Numbered from the stretch's first letter, positions 7,902 through 15,668 are shown. The stretch is DNA of 19,770 nt from Sphingobium sp. (GCF_003248505.1 NZ_QFOA01000063.1:1-19770), one strand, 5' to 3'. Notes: generated by a model not told the origin, from the sequence alone. A program made the numbers and translations.

Positions 7902-8671
7902 GCGGCGCTGGCCCCGGTCAGTTCCAAGGGCGCGTCGCGCTGATCACCGGCTCTGCGGGCGGGCAGGGGAGGGCGGCCGCGCTTGCCTTTGCGCAAGCCG
8001 GTGCGACGGTCGTCGGTTGCGACGTCAACGATGCCGGCAATCGCGAGACCGCATCCATGGTGCGGGCAGTCGGCGGCGCGATGATGGAATGGGGCGCGGT
8101 CGATCTGGGCGACCCGGCCCAGGCGGAAGCCTGGGTCGAGCGCGCCGTTTCGGAAGCCGGACGGATCGACATTGTCTACAACAATGGATCGGCGGCTCGC
8201 TTCGGCGCGATCGACGAGATGAGCGTGGATGACTGGCGCTTCACCATGCGCAACGAGGCCGATCTGGTATTTCACGTCTGTCATTATACGTGGCGGCATC
8301 TGAAACAGCGCGGGGGAGTCATCATTAATACGGCGTCCGTTTCGGGCCATGCAGCTTCTCGCGCAGCGCCGCAATGCGCGCATTCCGCGGCCAAGGCGGC
8401 GGTGCTCGGGTTGACGCGCCAGTTGGCCCTGGAGGGCGCGCCGCACGGCATTCGCGCCGTCAGCATCAGTCCCGGCGTGATCGAAACGCCGGGCAATGCG
8501 GCCTATCTCGCCGATCCGGTCATGCGCAACCAGATGCTGTCCGACGCGATGCTGCAAAGGCCCGGAAAACCCGAAGAGGTGGCGGCGCTCGCGCTGTTCC
8601 TGGCTTCCGATGCAGCGGCGTTCATCACGGGGGCCGACTATCTGATCGACGGTGGGCGGCAGGGACTGTGA
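7898..8671 (+). CDS. SDR-family oxidoreductase with His in place of catalytic Tyr
   Basis: A 257-aa short-chain dehydrogenase/reductase. The cofactor motif TGSAGGQG lies near the N-terminus, and the Asp in VVGCDVND after the second strand favours NAD(H). NNGS replaces the usual NNAG. The catalytic region has S147/S149 and then H162-S-A-A-K166, so the Tyr of the YxxxK motif is His (codon CAT at 8381-8383). The C-terminus has the normal ISPGVIETPG and LIDGG segments. The GTG start is set by GGAGG 7 nt upstream and a GTGA overlap with the NifU-like gene. I have the impression that an AHxxxK branch of SDRs exists, so this may be a subfamily trait rather than damage. It may be a reductase or hydratase-like enzyme with changed chemistry; the substrate is unknown. 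Confidence 0.9.
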   Translation: MSGAGPGQFQGRVALITGSAGGQGRAAALAFAQAGATVVGCDVNDAGNRETASMVRAVGGAMMEWGAVDLGDPAQAEAWVERAVSEAGRIDIVYNNGSAARFGAIDEMSVDDWRFTMRNEADLVFHVCHYTWRHLKQRGGVIINTASVSGHAASRAAPQCAHSAAKAAVLGLTRQLALEGAPHGIRAVSISPGVIETPGNAAYLADPVMRNQMLSDAMLQRPGKPEEVAALALFLASDAAAFITGADYLIDGGRQGL

Positions 8672-8725
8672 AGCGGAACGGTCTGACGGCTTGTCGGTGC
8701 ACGATATACCATGGGGAGCAGATGC

Positions 8726-9835
8726 ATGATTGAGTTGGCGAGCGAGATACGCTGGCAGGACCGCCGGTTCGAGGTGCCGATGGAGCGCATCCTTCTGACC
8801 GAAAAACTGGGCTATGACGCGGTGTTCACCGCAGAAGGCTATGGATCGGACAGCCTGACGCCGCTCGCTTATGTCGCGGCGCATACGCGCCATCTGAAAC
8901 TCGGCACCCGCATCATGGAGGTAACGGCGCGTTCGCCAGCCATGGCGGCGATGAGTTACCAGACGCTCAATCATCTGTCCGGCGGCAATCGCGTCATTGC
9001 CGGGCTGGGCAGCGCCTCGCACATGGCGTGCGAAGGTTTCCAGGGGCGTCCATGGGGCAATCCGGTCAGGCGTATGCGCGATTTCGTGACCCTGTTGCGC
9101 CAGGGGCTGGAAGGCGCGGCGCTGGATCATCAGGGCGATGAATGGTCGGCCCCCTATCGCGGGCCGGGCGCGGTCGGCATCGAACCGATGACCATCGGTC
9201 TTGACGTGCTGGCGCCGACGCCCATCGTCGTTGCTGCGTCGGGCCCCCAGATGATCAGCGTAGCCGCTGAAATCGGCGATGGCTGGATGCCGCCTGGCTG
9301 GGCACCTGGTATCATGCCCGTCTTCGCGCCGCTGCTGGAGAAAGGTTTTGCGAAGGCCGGTGGGGGCAAAAGCCTGGATGGCTTTGCCATATGGGGGCAT
9401 GTCGACATGCTGGTGGACGAGGATGTCAGCAAGGCGATGCGACCGTTCAAGGAATATGTTGTGACATGGGCCGCGTTGCAGCGCCCGTTCATGGAAGCGC
9501 GCGGTTACAAGGATTTGGCGGATCGGCTGGCTGAATTGACTGCCGCGGGTGGCGGTGAAGAGGCGGAGGCCCGTGTACAGGCTGGAGGCAACCTGTTGGA
9601 GGGCCGCTTGTGGGAAGAAGCGGTCGCCGCCGTGCCCGACGAATATATCGACGATGGTTGGCTTGTCGGGCCGGTGGACCGCATCGGCGAACGATCCAAG
9701 GCCTGGTTCGACTGCGGCTTGACCGGGTTGGTCCTGCGCTACGGTCCACAACTCAACCATGACTGTCAGGCAGAGAATCTGGATGCCTTTGCGGCCGTCG
9801 CCCGCGCTGCCGGGAAGGCGCCACGCAACCGCTGA
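8726..9835 (+). CDS. LLM-class (luciferase-like) flavin-dependent oxidoreductase
   Basis: A 369-aa TIM-barrel protein of the bacterial luciferase-like superfamily, whose members use FMN or F420. Supporting segments are LGYDAVFTAEGYGSDSLTPLAYVAAHT, LKLGTRIMEV, the GGNRVIAGLGSAS strand, GRPWGNPVRRMRDFVTLLRQGL, and PIVVAASGPQMISVAAEIGDGWMP. These match the F420-type branch, but cofactor choice cannot be settled from sequence alone and no F420 biosynthesis gene is in the window. The ATG at 8726 is chosen because GGGGAG lies 7 nt upstream; an in-frame ATG at 8711 lies just before that site. The position inside a run of dehydrogenases suggests an oxidation step on the same substrate. Confidence 0.92.
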   Translation: MIELASEIRWQDRRFEVPMERILLTEKLGYDAVFTAEGYGSDSLTPLAYVAAHTRHLKLGTRIMEVTARSPAMAAMSYQTLNHLSGGNRVIAGLGSASHMACEGFQGRPWGNPVRRMRDFVTLLRQGLEGAALDHQGDEWSAPYRGPGAVGIEPMTIGLDVLAPTPIVVAASGPQMISVAAEIGDGWMPPGWAPGIMPVFAPLLEKGFAKAGGGKSLDGFAIWGHVDMLVDEDVSKAMRPFKEYVVTWAALQRPFMEARGYKDLADRLAELTAAGGGEEAEARVQAGGNLLEGRLWEEAVAAVPDEYIDDGWLVGPVDRIGERSKAWFDCGLTGLVLRYGPQLNHDCQAENLDAFAAVARAAGKAPRNR

Positions 9836-9929
9836 AGCCCGATAGATTTTCTGAAGCCTGCCCGTCGATAGGTCTGCCCGCTAACATCAGGGTGGAAAGC
9901 CCCATATCGTCTGAAGGCGGCGTGGGCCA

Positions 9930-9956
9930 GCGGGGAAAGATATCGCTTTTTCCCGC
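9930..9956 (+). terminator. Possible hairpin between the LLM and SDR genes
   Basis: GCGGGGAAAG (9930-9939) can pair along its full length with TTTTTCCCGC (9947-9956), using two G-U pairs and a 7-nt loop. It lies in the 179-bp gap after the flavin oxidoreductase gene and may weaken read-through. There is no U-run beyond the stem, so a full terminator is uncertain. Nothing else definite was seen in this gap. Confidence 0.35.
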
Positions 9957-10014
9957 CTGAGCCCTGCGCCACGGTGGCCCAGTGATGGCCATAGCGTTGA
10001 GGGAGAGTAGGATC

Positions 10015-10860
10015 ATGGTGAAAGTCGGCACAAGCGAGCGTCCGGATTGGCCCCTGGCGGTCGTCGTCGGAGCAGGTGGGATGGGCATGGCCGTCGCCCG
10101 TCGCCTGGGACAAAGTCATCGGATCCTGCTGGCGGATAGGAACCTGGATCATGCGACCGGCATGGCCGAAGCGATGCGAAACGACGGTTACGATGCGCAG
10201 GCCGTCGCCTGCGATGTGACAGACCAGGCACAGGTGGACGCGTTGGCGGCGGCGGCCAGGCAGGCGGGCAATATCCGCACGCTGGCCAATGTCGTTGGCC
10301 TGTCCCCCAGCATGGGCGATTTTCGCACCGTGATCGCCGTCAACATCGTGGGGGCGACGCGTATTGCCCAAGCCTTCCTGCCGATCATGGAGAGCGGCGG
10401 GTGCGCGATCTACATCTCATCGATGGCTGGCCATATGAAGCCGCTGTCGCCAGAGGTTCAGGCGTTGCTCGATGCGCCGCTTGAGGAAGGGATGATCGAC
10501 CGGCTGGAACAGCTGGTGGGGGCGGAAGAGACGAATTCGTCGAATGCCTATCTCCTCTCGAAGGCATCGCTCAATCGCATGTGCAAGCGCCGGGCCAAGG
10601 AGTGGGGTCGGCGCGGCGTGCGGATCGTATCGCTGTCGCCCGGATTGATCGCAACGCCCATGGGCGCGCTGGAATTCGAAAAGCAGCCCATGAAATACAA
10701 TCTGTTGGCAGCGACCCCGATCGAACGGGAAGGCACCATGCTGGAAATCGCGAATGTCGTGGAGTTCCTGGCGTCCGACAAGGCATCCTTCATTTCGGGC
10801 ACCGACATTCTGGTCGATGGCGGCCTGACAGGGACTTTGCAACATGGCGACAAGGCGTGA
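10015..10860 (+). CDS. SDR-family oxidoreductase with enlarged Ser-Tyr insertion (3alpha-HSD-like layout)
   Basis: A 281-aa SDR. The nucleotide-binding loop is GAGGMG (residues 19-24), and D41 at the end of the second strand favours NAD(H). The catalytic residues are S135/S136 (ISSMAGH), Y179 and K183 (YLLSK). The Ser-Tyr distance is about 43 residues instead of the usual 13, because of an inserted stretch rich in Glu and Leu between PLSPEVQALL and ETNSSNAY. This layout resembles 3alpha-hydroxysteroid dehydrogenase/carbonyl reductase of Comamonas, where the insertion contributes to oligomer and substrate contacts. The ATG at 10015 follows GAGGGAGAG. The stop overlaps the GTG of the MFS gene. 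A hydroxy- or ketosubstrate with a bulky ring system is possible, but inferred only from the layout. Confidence 0.9.
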   Translation: MVKVGTSERPDWPLAVVVGAGGMGMAVARRLGQSHRILLADRNLDHATGMAEAMRNDGYDAQAVACDVTDQAQVDALAAAARQAGNIRTLANVVGLSPSMGDFRTVIAVNIVGATRIAQAFLPIMESGGCAIYISSMAGHMKPLSPEVQALLDAPLEEGMIDRLEQLVGAEETNSSNAYLLSKASLNRMCKRRAKEWGRRGVRIVSLSPGLIATPMGALEFEKQPMKYNLLAATPIEREGTMLEIANVVEFLASDKASFISGTDILVDGGLTGTLQHGDKA

Positions 10861-12152
10861 ACCCAGCCGCAGGGGCTGAGCAGGTGGCGGATCCTTCAGG
10901 TCTGCTGCCCAGTCGCAATCGCCGTTTGGTCGTTCTCGCGCTCACGACGCTCGTCTATTTCTTCTATCTGCTCGATCGCAATGCGATCATCGTCACGCAG
11001 GAATTGTTCAAGGCCGAATTCGGGCTGACCGACACGCAGGTCGGACTCGCTACGGGAATTCTCTACGGCGTTGCCTATGCCGTCGTAGGCATCCCGATCG
11101 GCTGGATGATCCAGCGGACGCACCGGGTCAGGCTGCTGGCGTCGCTGGTGGCAATCTGGAGCGGCGTGACTGTGTTGTGCGGCATGGCAACGCAGTTCTG
11201 GCATCTGGCCGCCGCGCGCGTTCTGGTCGGCGCGGCAGAATCGGGCGGGGCCCCGGTGTCGCTTTCGATCCTGCATCCCCTGTTCGGCAAGGAAAAGCGG
11301 GCCACCGTTTCCAGCCTGTTTTTCGCGGGCGCCGGATTGGGCGTGATCGTCAGTTTCATGGCCGGTGGCTACATTGCCACGCAATATGGCTGGCGATCGG
11401 TCTTTTTCATTTACGGCGCGCCGGGTCTTGTGCTGGCGCTGGCGATATTGCTGATCATTCCCGAACCGCCGCGTGCGACCGTACCGCAACATGAAGGCGG
11501 CGGGATGATGCGCGATGTCTTGGCCGTTTTGAAGGACAGGCGCCTGCGCCCCGTCTATGCCGGCTCCATCCTATTTTCTTCCGTGAATGCGGGGATAGGC
11601 GCATGGCTCGTGTCTTTCCTGATGCGGGTGCATGAATTGACCTTGCCGCAGGCGGGTGCCGCCGTGGCGCTGGGACTGGGCGTATTCGGAACGGCTGGCA
11701 GTCTTACGCTGGGGGTCATCGCCGACAAGGCAGAAGCGCGTCGGCCAGGCGGATTGCTTCTTGTGATCGCGCTTTGCGCAGTGGCCAACGGGCTGGCGGC
11801 CATCGCCGCAGTGACGGCGGGAACGACGCTCGCCGCGATGATTGCGCTCAGCGTCTGGGGCATCACGGCGATCGCTTATTCCGGTCCCAGCAACGCCGCG
11901 ATCGGGGAAATGGCACCACCGCATCTGACGGGCGTTGCCTTCAGCCTGTTCGCCGTGTTGTGCAATCTGATCGGATCGGGACTGGGGCCGCTGCTGGTAG
12001 GCCGGATATCCGACATCTACCTTCCGACCATGGGTTCCGATAGCCTGAGGCCTGCAATGGCCACTCTTGCAGGATTGCAGGTCTTCGCGGCAGCGGCCTA
12101 TCTCGTTGCGATGGGCCGCTGGCGTCGATCGGTTATCGAAAAAAGCATCTAG
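10857..12152 (+). CDS. MFS transporter (spinster-like)
   Basis: A roughly 431-aa inner-membrane transporter with about 12 hydrophobic segments, beginning at LVVLALTTLVYFFYLLDRNAI. A loop typical of the family (GWMIQRTHRVRLLA) follows the second segment, and ARVLVGAAESGGAPVSLSIL matches the conserved fourth-fifth helix region. A central hydrophilic loop (PEPPRATVPQHEGGG) separates the halves. Two starts are possible. GTG 10857 overlaps the upstream stop as GTGA and is given here; GTG 10884 has a better ribosome site (AGGGG, 8-nt spacer) and would shorten the protein by 9 residues. Sphingomonad homologues are commonly linked to catabolic clusters. Import of the substrate or export of an intermediate is inferred from context. 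Confidence 0.93.
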   Translation: MNPAAGAEQVADPSGLLPSRNRRLVVLALTTLVYFFYLLDRNAIIVTQELFKAEFGLTDTQVGLATGILYGVAYAVVGIPIGWMIQRTHRVRLLASLVAIWSGVTVLCGMATQFWHLAAARVLVGAAESGGAPVSLSILHPLFGKEKRATVSSLFFAGAGLGVIVSFMAGGYIATQYGWRSVFFIYGAPGLVLALAILLIIPEPPRATVPQHEGGGMMRDVLAVLKDRRLRPVYAGSILFSSVNAGIGAWLVSFLMRVHELTLPQAGAAVALGLGVFGTAGSLTLGVIADKAEARRPGGLLLVIALCAVANGLAAIAAVTAGTTLAAMIALSVWGITAIAYSGPSNAAIGEMAPPHLTGVAFSLFAVLCNLIGSGLGPLLVGRISDIYLPTMGSDSLRPAMATLAGLQVFAAAAYLVAMGRWRRSVIEKSI

Positions 12153-12163
12153 AAGGAATAATC

Positions 12164-12925
12164 ATGGCAAAAGAGCTGGACGGTAAAGCCACGCTGATCA
12201 CGGGCGCGGCAGCGGGAATCGGCAAGGCCGCAGCACAGCTTTTCGCGCAGGAAGGCGCGCGGCTGATGCTGTCGGACGTGAATGGCGATGGCGTCCAGGC
12301 GGTCGCCGCCGATTTGCGCAGCCAGGGGTTCGAAGCGCAGGCGATGGCGACGGACGTAACACGGGAGGAGGATATCGCCGCCTTGGTCGCCGCTACGGTC
12401 AAGACCTATGGCAGGCTGGATTGCGCCTTCAACAACGCAGGCATCGGCCATACGCCGCTATCCCTGCTCGATGTCGATGCCGCCATGTTCAACCGCTATC
12501 TTGCCGTCAACCTGACGGGCGTGCTGTGGTGTATGCAGCATGAAATCCGCCAGATGCTGCAGCAGGGCGGTGGCACGATCGTCAACACGGCGTCTCTGGC
12601 CGGTCTTGCCGCCACGCCCAGGATGATCCCCTACACCGCCTCCAAATTCGGCCTGATCGGTATTACCAAAAGCGCGGCGAGCGAATTCGCGGCGAAATCC
12701 ATCCGCGTCAATGCGGTCTGCCCGACCTCGACCGATACCGAAGGGATGCGGGATTTCATCGCGGATCAGGGTATCGCGCCCGACCGAATGTTCGGGCCGA
12801 TGGGCCGGATGGGCACGCCACTCGAAATAGCGGAGGCGGCGTTGTGGCTGCTGTCCGACAGGGCGTCCTTCATAACCGGGCAGGCGCTGGTCGCGAGCGG
12901 CGGTTCATCGGGACAAACCGCCTGA
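12164..12925 (+). CDS. Classical SDR-family NAD(P)-dependent oxidoreductase
   Basis: A 253-aa classical SDR with all key motifs: TGAAAGIG (residues 13-20), D38 after the second strand (NAD(H) preference), NNAG in FNNAGIGH, S144, Y157 and K161 (PYTASK). The substrate side includes NAVCPTSTDTEGMRDF. The usual terminal DGG is SGG (LVASGGSSGQTA), a mild deviation. The ATG follows AAGGA with a 6-nt spacer, 11 bp after the MFS stop, so it is the last gene of the dense run. It would oxidise an alcohol or reduce a ketone in the cytoplasm; the substrate is not readable. Confidence 0.95.
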   Translation: MAKELDGKATLITGAAAGIGKAAAQLFAQEGARLMLSDVNGDGVQAVAADLRSQGFEAQAMATDVTREEDIAALVAATVKTYGRLDCAFNNAGIGHTPLSLLDVDAAMFNRYLAVNLTGVLWCMQHEIRQMLQQGGGTIVNTASLAGLAATPRMIPYTASKFGLIGITKSAASEFAAKSIRVNAVCPTSTDTEGMRDFIADQGIAPDRMFGPMGRMGTPLEIAEAALWLLSDRASFITGQALVASGGSSGQTA

Positions 12926-12946
12926 CCCGACCCTGACGGGGTTAGG
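12921..12946 (+). terminator. Possible stem-loop after the SDR gene
   Basis: CCTGACCC (12921-12928) can pair with GGGTTAGG (12939-12946), with one G-U pair and a 10-nt loop. It begins at the end of the SDR reading frame and has no U-run after it, so it may be a weak terminator or a transcript end stabiliser. Confidence 0.3.
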
Positions 12947-12987
12947 GTGGTCGCAACGCGAACCGGAAGTCTTTTTGTTTCGAAGCT

Positions 12988-13000
12988 GCATTGTCAATGC
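12988..13000. promoter_or_regulatory. Small palindrome upstream of the CMD gene
   Basis: GCATTG and CAATGC flank a single T, giving a perfect 13-bp symmetric site 35 bp before the CMD start. A related core, GTTGTCAAC, occurs at 7598-7606 upstream of the NifU-like gene. Shared regulation is possible, but short palindromes of this kind arise by chance. Confidence 0.25.
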
Positions 13001-13034
13001 CGTGATCGAGAATGACATAATGGGAGAATGATCC

Positions 13035-13412
13035 ATGAATGATGTGCTCAAGACGGGATATGAAGTTGTCAACGACATGCTGGGCCCGGAAGCCGTAGCG
13101 GGCATGAAGGCTGCTGCAGTCAGCGAAGAGTTCGGTGGAGAGATTGGCGAACTGGCGGTGCAATATGCCTTTGGCACTTTGTGGTCGCGGGAAGGACTGG
13201 GGCGTAAGGAACGCAGCTTGGTCACGCTGGGAATATTGATTGCCTTGCGGGCCACTGAGGAGCTTCATTATCACTTCCCCATCGCGCTGAAAAATGGCGT
13301 GACGCGCAAGGAATTGGAAGAAGTCATCTACCACGCCAGCGGCTATGCGGGCTTTCCCGCGGCAGCCAGCGCCCGTCAGATTGCAAAGCAAATCCTGGAC
13401 AAGGCGGGCTGA
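13035..13412 (+). CDS. Carboxymuconolactone decarboxylase (CMD)-family protein
   Basis: A 125-aa all-helical protein of the CMD/AhpD superfamily. The match runs through LWSREGLGRKERSLVTLGIL, ATEELHYHFPIALKNGVTRKELEEVIYHASGYAGFPAA, which follows the 4-carboxymuconolactone decarboxylase layout. There is no CxxC pair, so a thiol peroxidase role of the AhpD type is unlikely; a decarboxylase, lactone or double-bond isomerase-like role fits better. The length is typical. The ATG has GGGAGA 7 nt upstream. It is separated from the preceding SDR by 109 bp that hold a weak stem-loop and a small palindrome (12988-13000). It is the last forward gene before a convergent gene pair. Confidence 0.92.
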   Translation: MNDVLKTGYEVVNDMLGPEAVAGMKAAAVSEEFGGEIGELAVQYAFGTLWSREGLGRKERSLVTLGILIALRATEELHYHFPIALKNGVTRKELEEVIYHASGYAGFPAAASARQIAKQILDKAG

Positions 13413-13533
13413 AAAGCGACCTGTTTCCACGCAACGACCTGGCCGGACGACTTCGATCCGATTTTGTTGGGCGCCTGCGCTTTCATAGGCATGGCGTGGT
13501 TGTCGCGTGTATCGCTTTGATGGCTGATCGGGC

Positions 13534-13570
13534 GAGCGGGATAGCGGGGGATATTCCCGCTCTTCCCGCT
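13534..13570. terminator. Compound hairpin between convergent genes
   Basis: Two AGCGGG copies (from 13535 and 13543) face two CCCGCT copies (13556-13561 and 13565-13570). The inner pair and the outer pair AGCGGGA/TCCCGCT can stack into one long hairpin. It lies in the 230-bp gap between the ends of the CMD gene and the reverse kinase-fold gene. There is no clear U-run. Confidence 0.4.
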
Positions 13571-13595
13571 ACGCCCGGGCCGGAGCGCAGCATCC

Positions 13596-13626
13596 AAGCG
13601 GATAGAGGCTGGTTTCCTATCCGCTT
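13596..13626. terminator. 10-bp hairpin near the end of the reverse kinase-fold gene
   Basis: AAGCGGATAG (13596-13605) and CTATCCGCTT (13617-13626) form a perfect 10-bp stem with an 11-nt loop, 17 bp beyond the stop of the reverse-strand gene. It may terminate that transcript, or transcripts from both sides, although no U-run follows on either strand. The remainder of the 13413-13642 gap holds nothing I can support as a gene. Confidence 0.4.
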
Positions 13627-13642
13627 AAGCCGACCCGGTTTG

Positions 13643-14794
13643 TCATTCCCCCAGCAGCTTCCAACTGTTCAGGTCCTCACCCGCTGCGAAAAAGCGTTCG
13701 TTCATCGGCAGTCCGTTCTGCCCCCAATGATCCATGTTCGCCACCCATGCCTGGATGCCGTACATGACCCAACGCGGAATCTGTTCGTTCCAGATCGTGT
13801 CGACGGCGATGACGTCGGTCGCGCCCTCCCTGATCAGGCAGTCGCGATAGTGGGCGATGAGGTCCCGGTGGTGATGGCGCCGCTCGTCGATCGTCAGCGA
13901 CCCGACGGTCAAATAGGTAAGGTCGCGCCAGGGACGCCCGCGCCGCCCCAATTGCCAGTCGACCCACATGCGTTCGCCGTTCGGAAGGATGTAGGTATTG
14001 CCCTGATGGCAGTCGCCCAGAATGACGCAATAGGGGGCATCGAAAGCCCGTTCGAAGGCCACCAGCCGGTCGAAGGCGCGCCCCACGCGGCGGACATCGT
14101 CCAGATAATGGCGCGGTGCGATCGCTCGGAAATTCGGGTCTTTGAGGTTTTCGCCGATCCAGTGCCACATGATGCGCACCTGGTCGTAATCGACGGGCAC
14201 ATGCATGGATGTGGGCAACCAGGGCGCGGCCTCGGGTGCGATCATCGGGCTGTTCCACAGACCGGCATGGAGTTTTGCCAAGTCGGCAAGCGCGCTTGCC
14301 ACACCGTCTATGCCTGCATGTTGCGTCGAATGACCGAACTTCCCGCCCCGGTCGTTCAGGTCCTCCAGCACGATGACGCCCCTGGCGGACCCGTCATCGT
14401 CCCAGTCGGAATAATAGCAGGTGGCCGTATTGGCCGTCAGCTTGTCTGTCAGGAAATGATAGAAGCGCGCCTCCAGCGCGTGAATGTCGACATTGTCGAA
14501 CATGCCGGACCAGTTCGACTTGATGCACAGGTTGCGCGGCAGCCCGGCGGCCTTTGCCGCGTCGTTCCATTCGACGGCGACGCGCAGCTTGGTCGTATGG
14601 CTGTCGAACAGTTGCACCACTTCCATGGATTGGGCGACGGCGCCCGGATATTTATGGGCCATGAGCGTGCCCAGCCATTCCGCGTCAGGCGTGAACCGCC
14701 CATGCGGAAGAGGCGTCGTCCGCGCCGGGTAGGGCCGGGGCACGAGATGGCGGTCGACGAAGGAATCGGGTTTGGCTTGGGTGACATTCATCAT
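13643..14794 (-). CDS. APH/EcKinase-fold phosphotransferase family protein (HGD to LGD)
   Basis: A 383-aa soluble kinase-fold protein. The catalytic loop is L259-G-D261-C-H263-Q-G-N266, so the first His of the common HGD motif is Leu while the catalytic Asp and the Asn are kept. The metal-binding Asp is D279 in MWVDWQL, followed by RRGRPWRDLTYLTVGSLTIDERR. It is a clear paralogue of the protein at 18221-19315: 33 of 53 residues are identical over 273-325 by hand count, and both end with a matching ANMD-WGQ-GLPMNER-like segment. GAGAGGA precedes two tandem ATGs (14794 and 14791); the first is given. It follows the reverse-strand SDR by 56 bp and is probably in one operon with it. It probably transfers phosphate to a small-molecule hydroxyl, but this is inferred from the fold. 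Confidence 0.87.
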   Translation of the reverse strand: MMNVTQAKPDSFVDRHLVPRPYPARTTPLPHGRFTPDAEWLGTLMAHKYPGAVAQSMEVVQLFDSHTTKLRVAVEWNDAAKAAGLPRNLCIKSNWSGMFDNVDIHALEARFYHFLTDKLTANTATCYYSDWDDDGSARGVIVLEDLNDRGGKFGHSTQHAGIDGVASALADLAKLHAGLWNSPMIAPEAAPWLPTSMHVPVDYDQVRIMWHWIGENLKDPNFRAIAPRHYLDDVRRVGRAFDRLVAFERAFDAPYCVILGDCHQGNTYILPNGERMWVDWQLGRRGRPWRDLTYLTVGSLTIDERRHHHRDLIAHYRDCLIREGATDVIAVDTIWNEQIPRWVMYGIQAWVANMDHWGQNGLPMNERFFAAGEDLNSWKLLGE

Positions 14795-14850
14795 GGCATT
14801 CCTCTCATGAACCCGATCCGGCATTCTTCGACCGTGACGGGTGTGCGGGG

Positions 14851-15633
14851 TTAGCAGGTCAGTTGCCCGCCATCGACCACCAGCGTCTGTCCGGTGATGT
14901 AGGATGCGGCGGGCGAGGCGAGATACAGGACGGCGGCGGCGATGTCGGCTGGCTGGCCGACCCTGCCGACCGGCGGCATGAATTTGGCGATCTGTTCGGG
15001 CGGAAAGCTTGGCCCGGTGGAGGACATCTGGCCGGGCGTCTGGGTATTGCCGGGGCAGACTGCATTGACGGTGATCCCCTCCGCAGCCGTCTCTATCGCC
15101 ACCGACCGTGTCAGGCCCGCGACACCCGCCTTCGACGTGGCGTAGGCGAGCAGGCTGGGCGCCGTCGCATGAAAGGCGCTGTTCGATGCGATGTTGACGA
15201 TGCGCCCCCTGGTCCCATCGGCCCGCATGATGCGAACCGCCTCTCGGCAGGCAATGAAGGGGCCGCGCAAATTGACATCCATCATGCGATCGAAAAAGGC
15301 GCTGCTGGTGTCCTGCAGATAATTGCGATGCTGCAATCCGGCGCAATTCACCAATATGTCGAGCCGCCCCAAATCGGCGCGAGCGGCGTCCAGCCCGGCG
15401 ATAATCGCCGCTTCGTCAGCCATGTCCATGGGATAGGCCGAAGCGCGCGACCCGGCGGCATTGATCCGGTCTGCTACTGCGCCGACCGCATCCGCCTGAA
15501 TATCTGTCAGGGCAACGGCCGCGCCCGCATTCGCGAGCATATGGGCGATGCTCTCCCCCATGCCCTGGGCGCCCCCGGTGACGACCGCCACCATTCCCTC
15601 CAGCCCGAACAGCGCGGCATAATCCAGCGGCAT
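14851..15633 (-). CDS. SDR-family NAD(P)-dependent oxidoreductase
   Basis: A 260-aa classical SDR. Motifs are TGGAQGMG (residues 19-26), D44 after the second strand (NAD(H) preference), NCAG in LVNCAGLQHRN, S150 (NIASNS), Y164 and K168 (YATSK), PGNTQTPGQM and VVDGG. The start at 15633 follows AAGGAGAGG on the reverse strand and is preferred to an upstream in-frame ATG at 15687, which would add a Cys-containing leader that the family lacks. It is the first gene of a reverse-strand pair with the kinase-fold gene and is divergent from the sulfotransferase gene, so the 15634-15754 gap should hold promoters for both directions. Confidence 0.95.
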   Translation of the reverse strand: MPLDYAALFGLEGMVAVVTGGAQGMGESIAHMLANAGAAVALTDIQADAVGAVADRINAAGSRASAYPMDMADEAAIIAGLDAARADLGRLDILVNCAGLQHRNYLQDTSSAFFDRMMDVNLRGPFIACREAVRIMRADGTRGRIVNIASNSAFHATAPSLLAYATSKAGVAGLTRSVAIETAAEGITVNAVCPGNTQTPGQMSSTGPSFPPEQIAKFMPPVGRVGQPADIAAAVLYLASPAASYITGQTLVVDGGQLTC

Positions 15634-15668
15634 CACCCTCTCCTTTTTATTGAAACAGATCGGGCCAT

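Noticed and set aside
7478..9760. A 760-codon open frame on the reverse strand opposite the TetR end, NifU-like, SDR and flavin oxidoreductase genes
   Set aside because: Its product is rich in Arg, His and Pro with no recognisable domain, while the forward genes opposite have clear family motifs. Long antisense open frames are expected in GC-rich DNA.
12991..13021. TTGTCA and CATAAT as a promoter for the CMD gene
   Set aside because: The spacer is 19 bp, and the predicted transcript start would fall after the GGGAGA ribosome site, so the message would lack it.
13596..13626. The 10-bp inverted repeat as ends of a mobile element
   Set aside because: The arms are only 11 bp apart and no transposase or target duplication is present; a hairpin between convergent genes is simpler.
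13496..14854. A 452-codon forward open frame over the reverse-strand kinase-fold gene
   Set aside because: No domain is recognisable, and the reverse strand carries the APH/EcKinase motifs. It is a mirror of the real gene.
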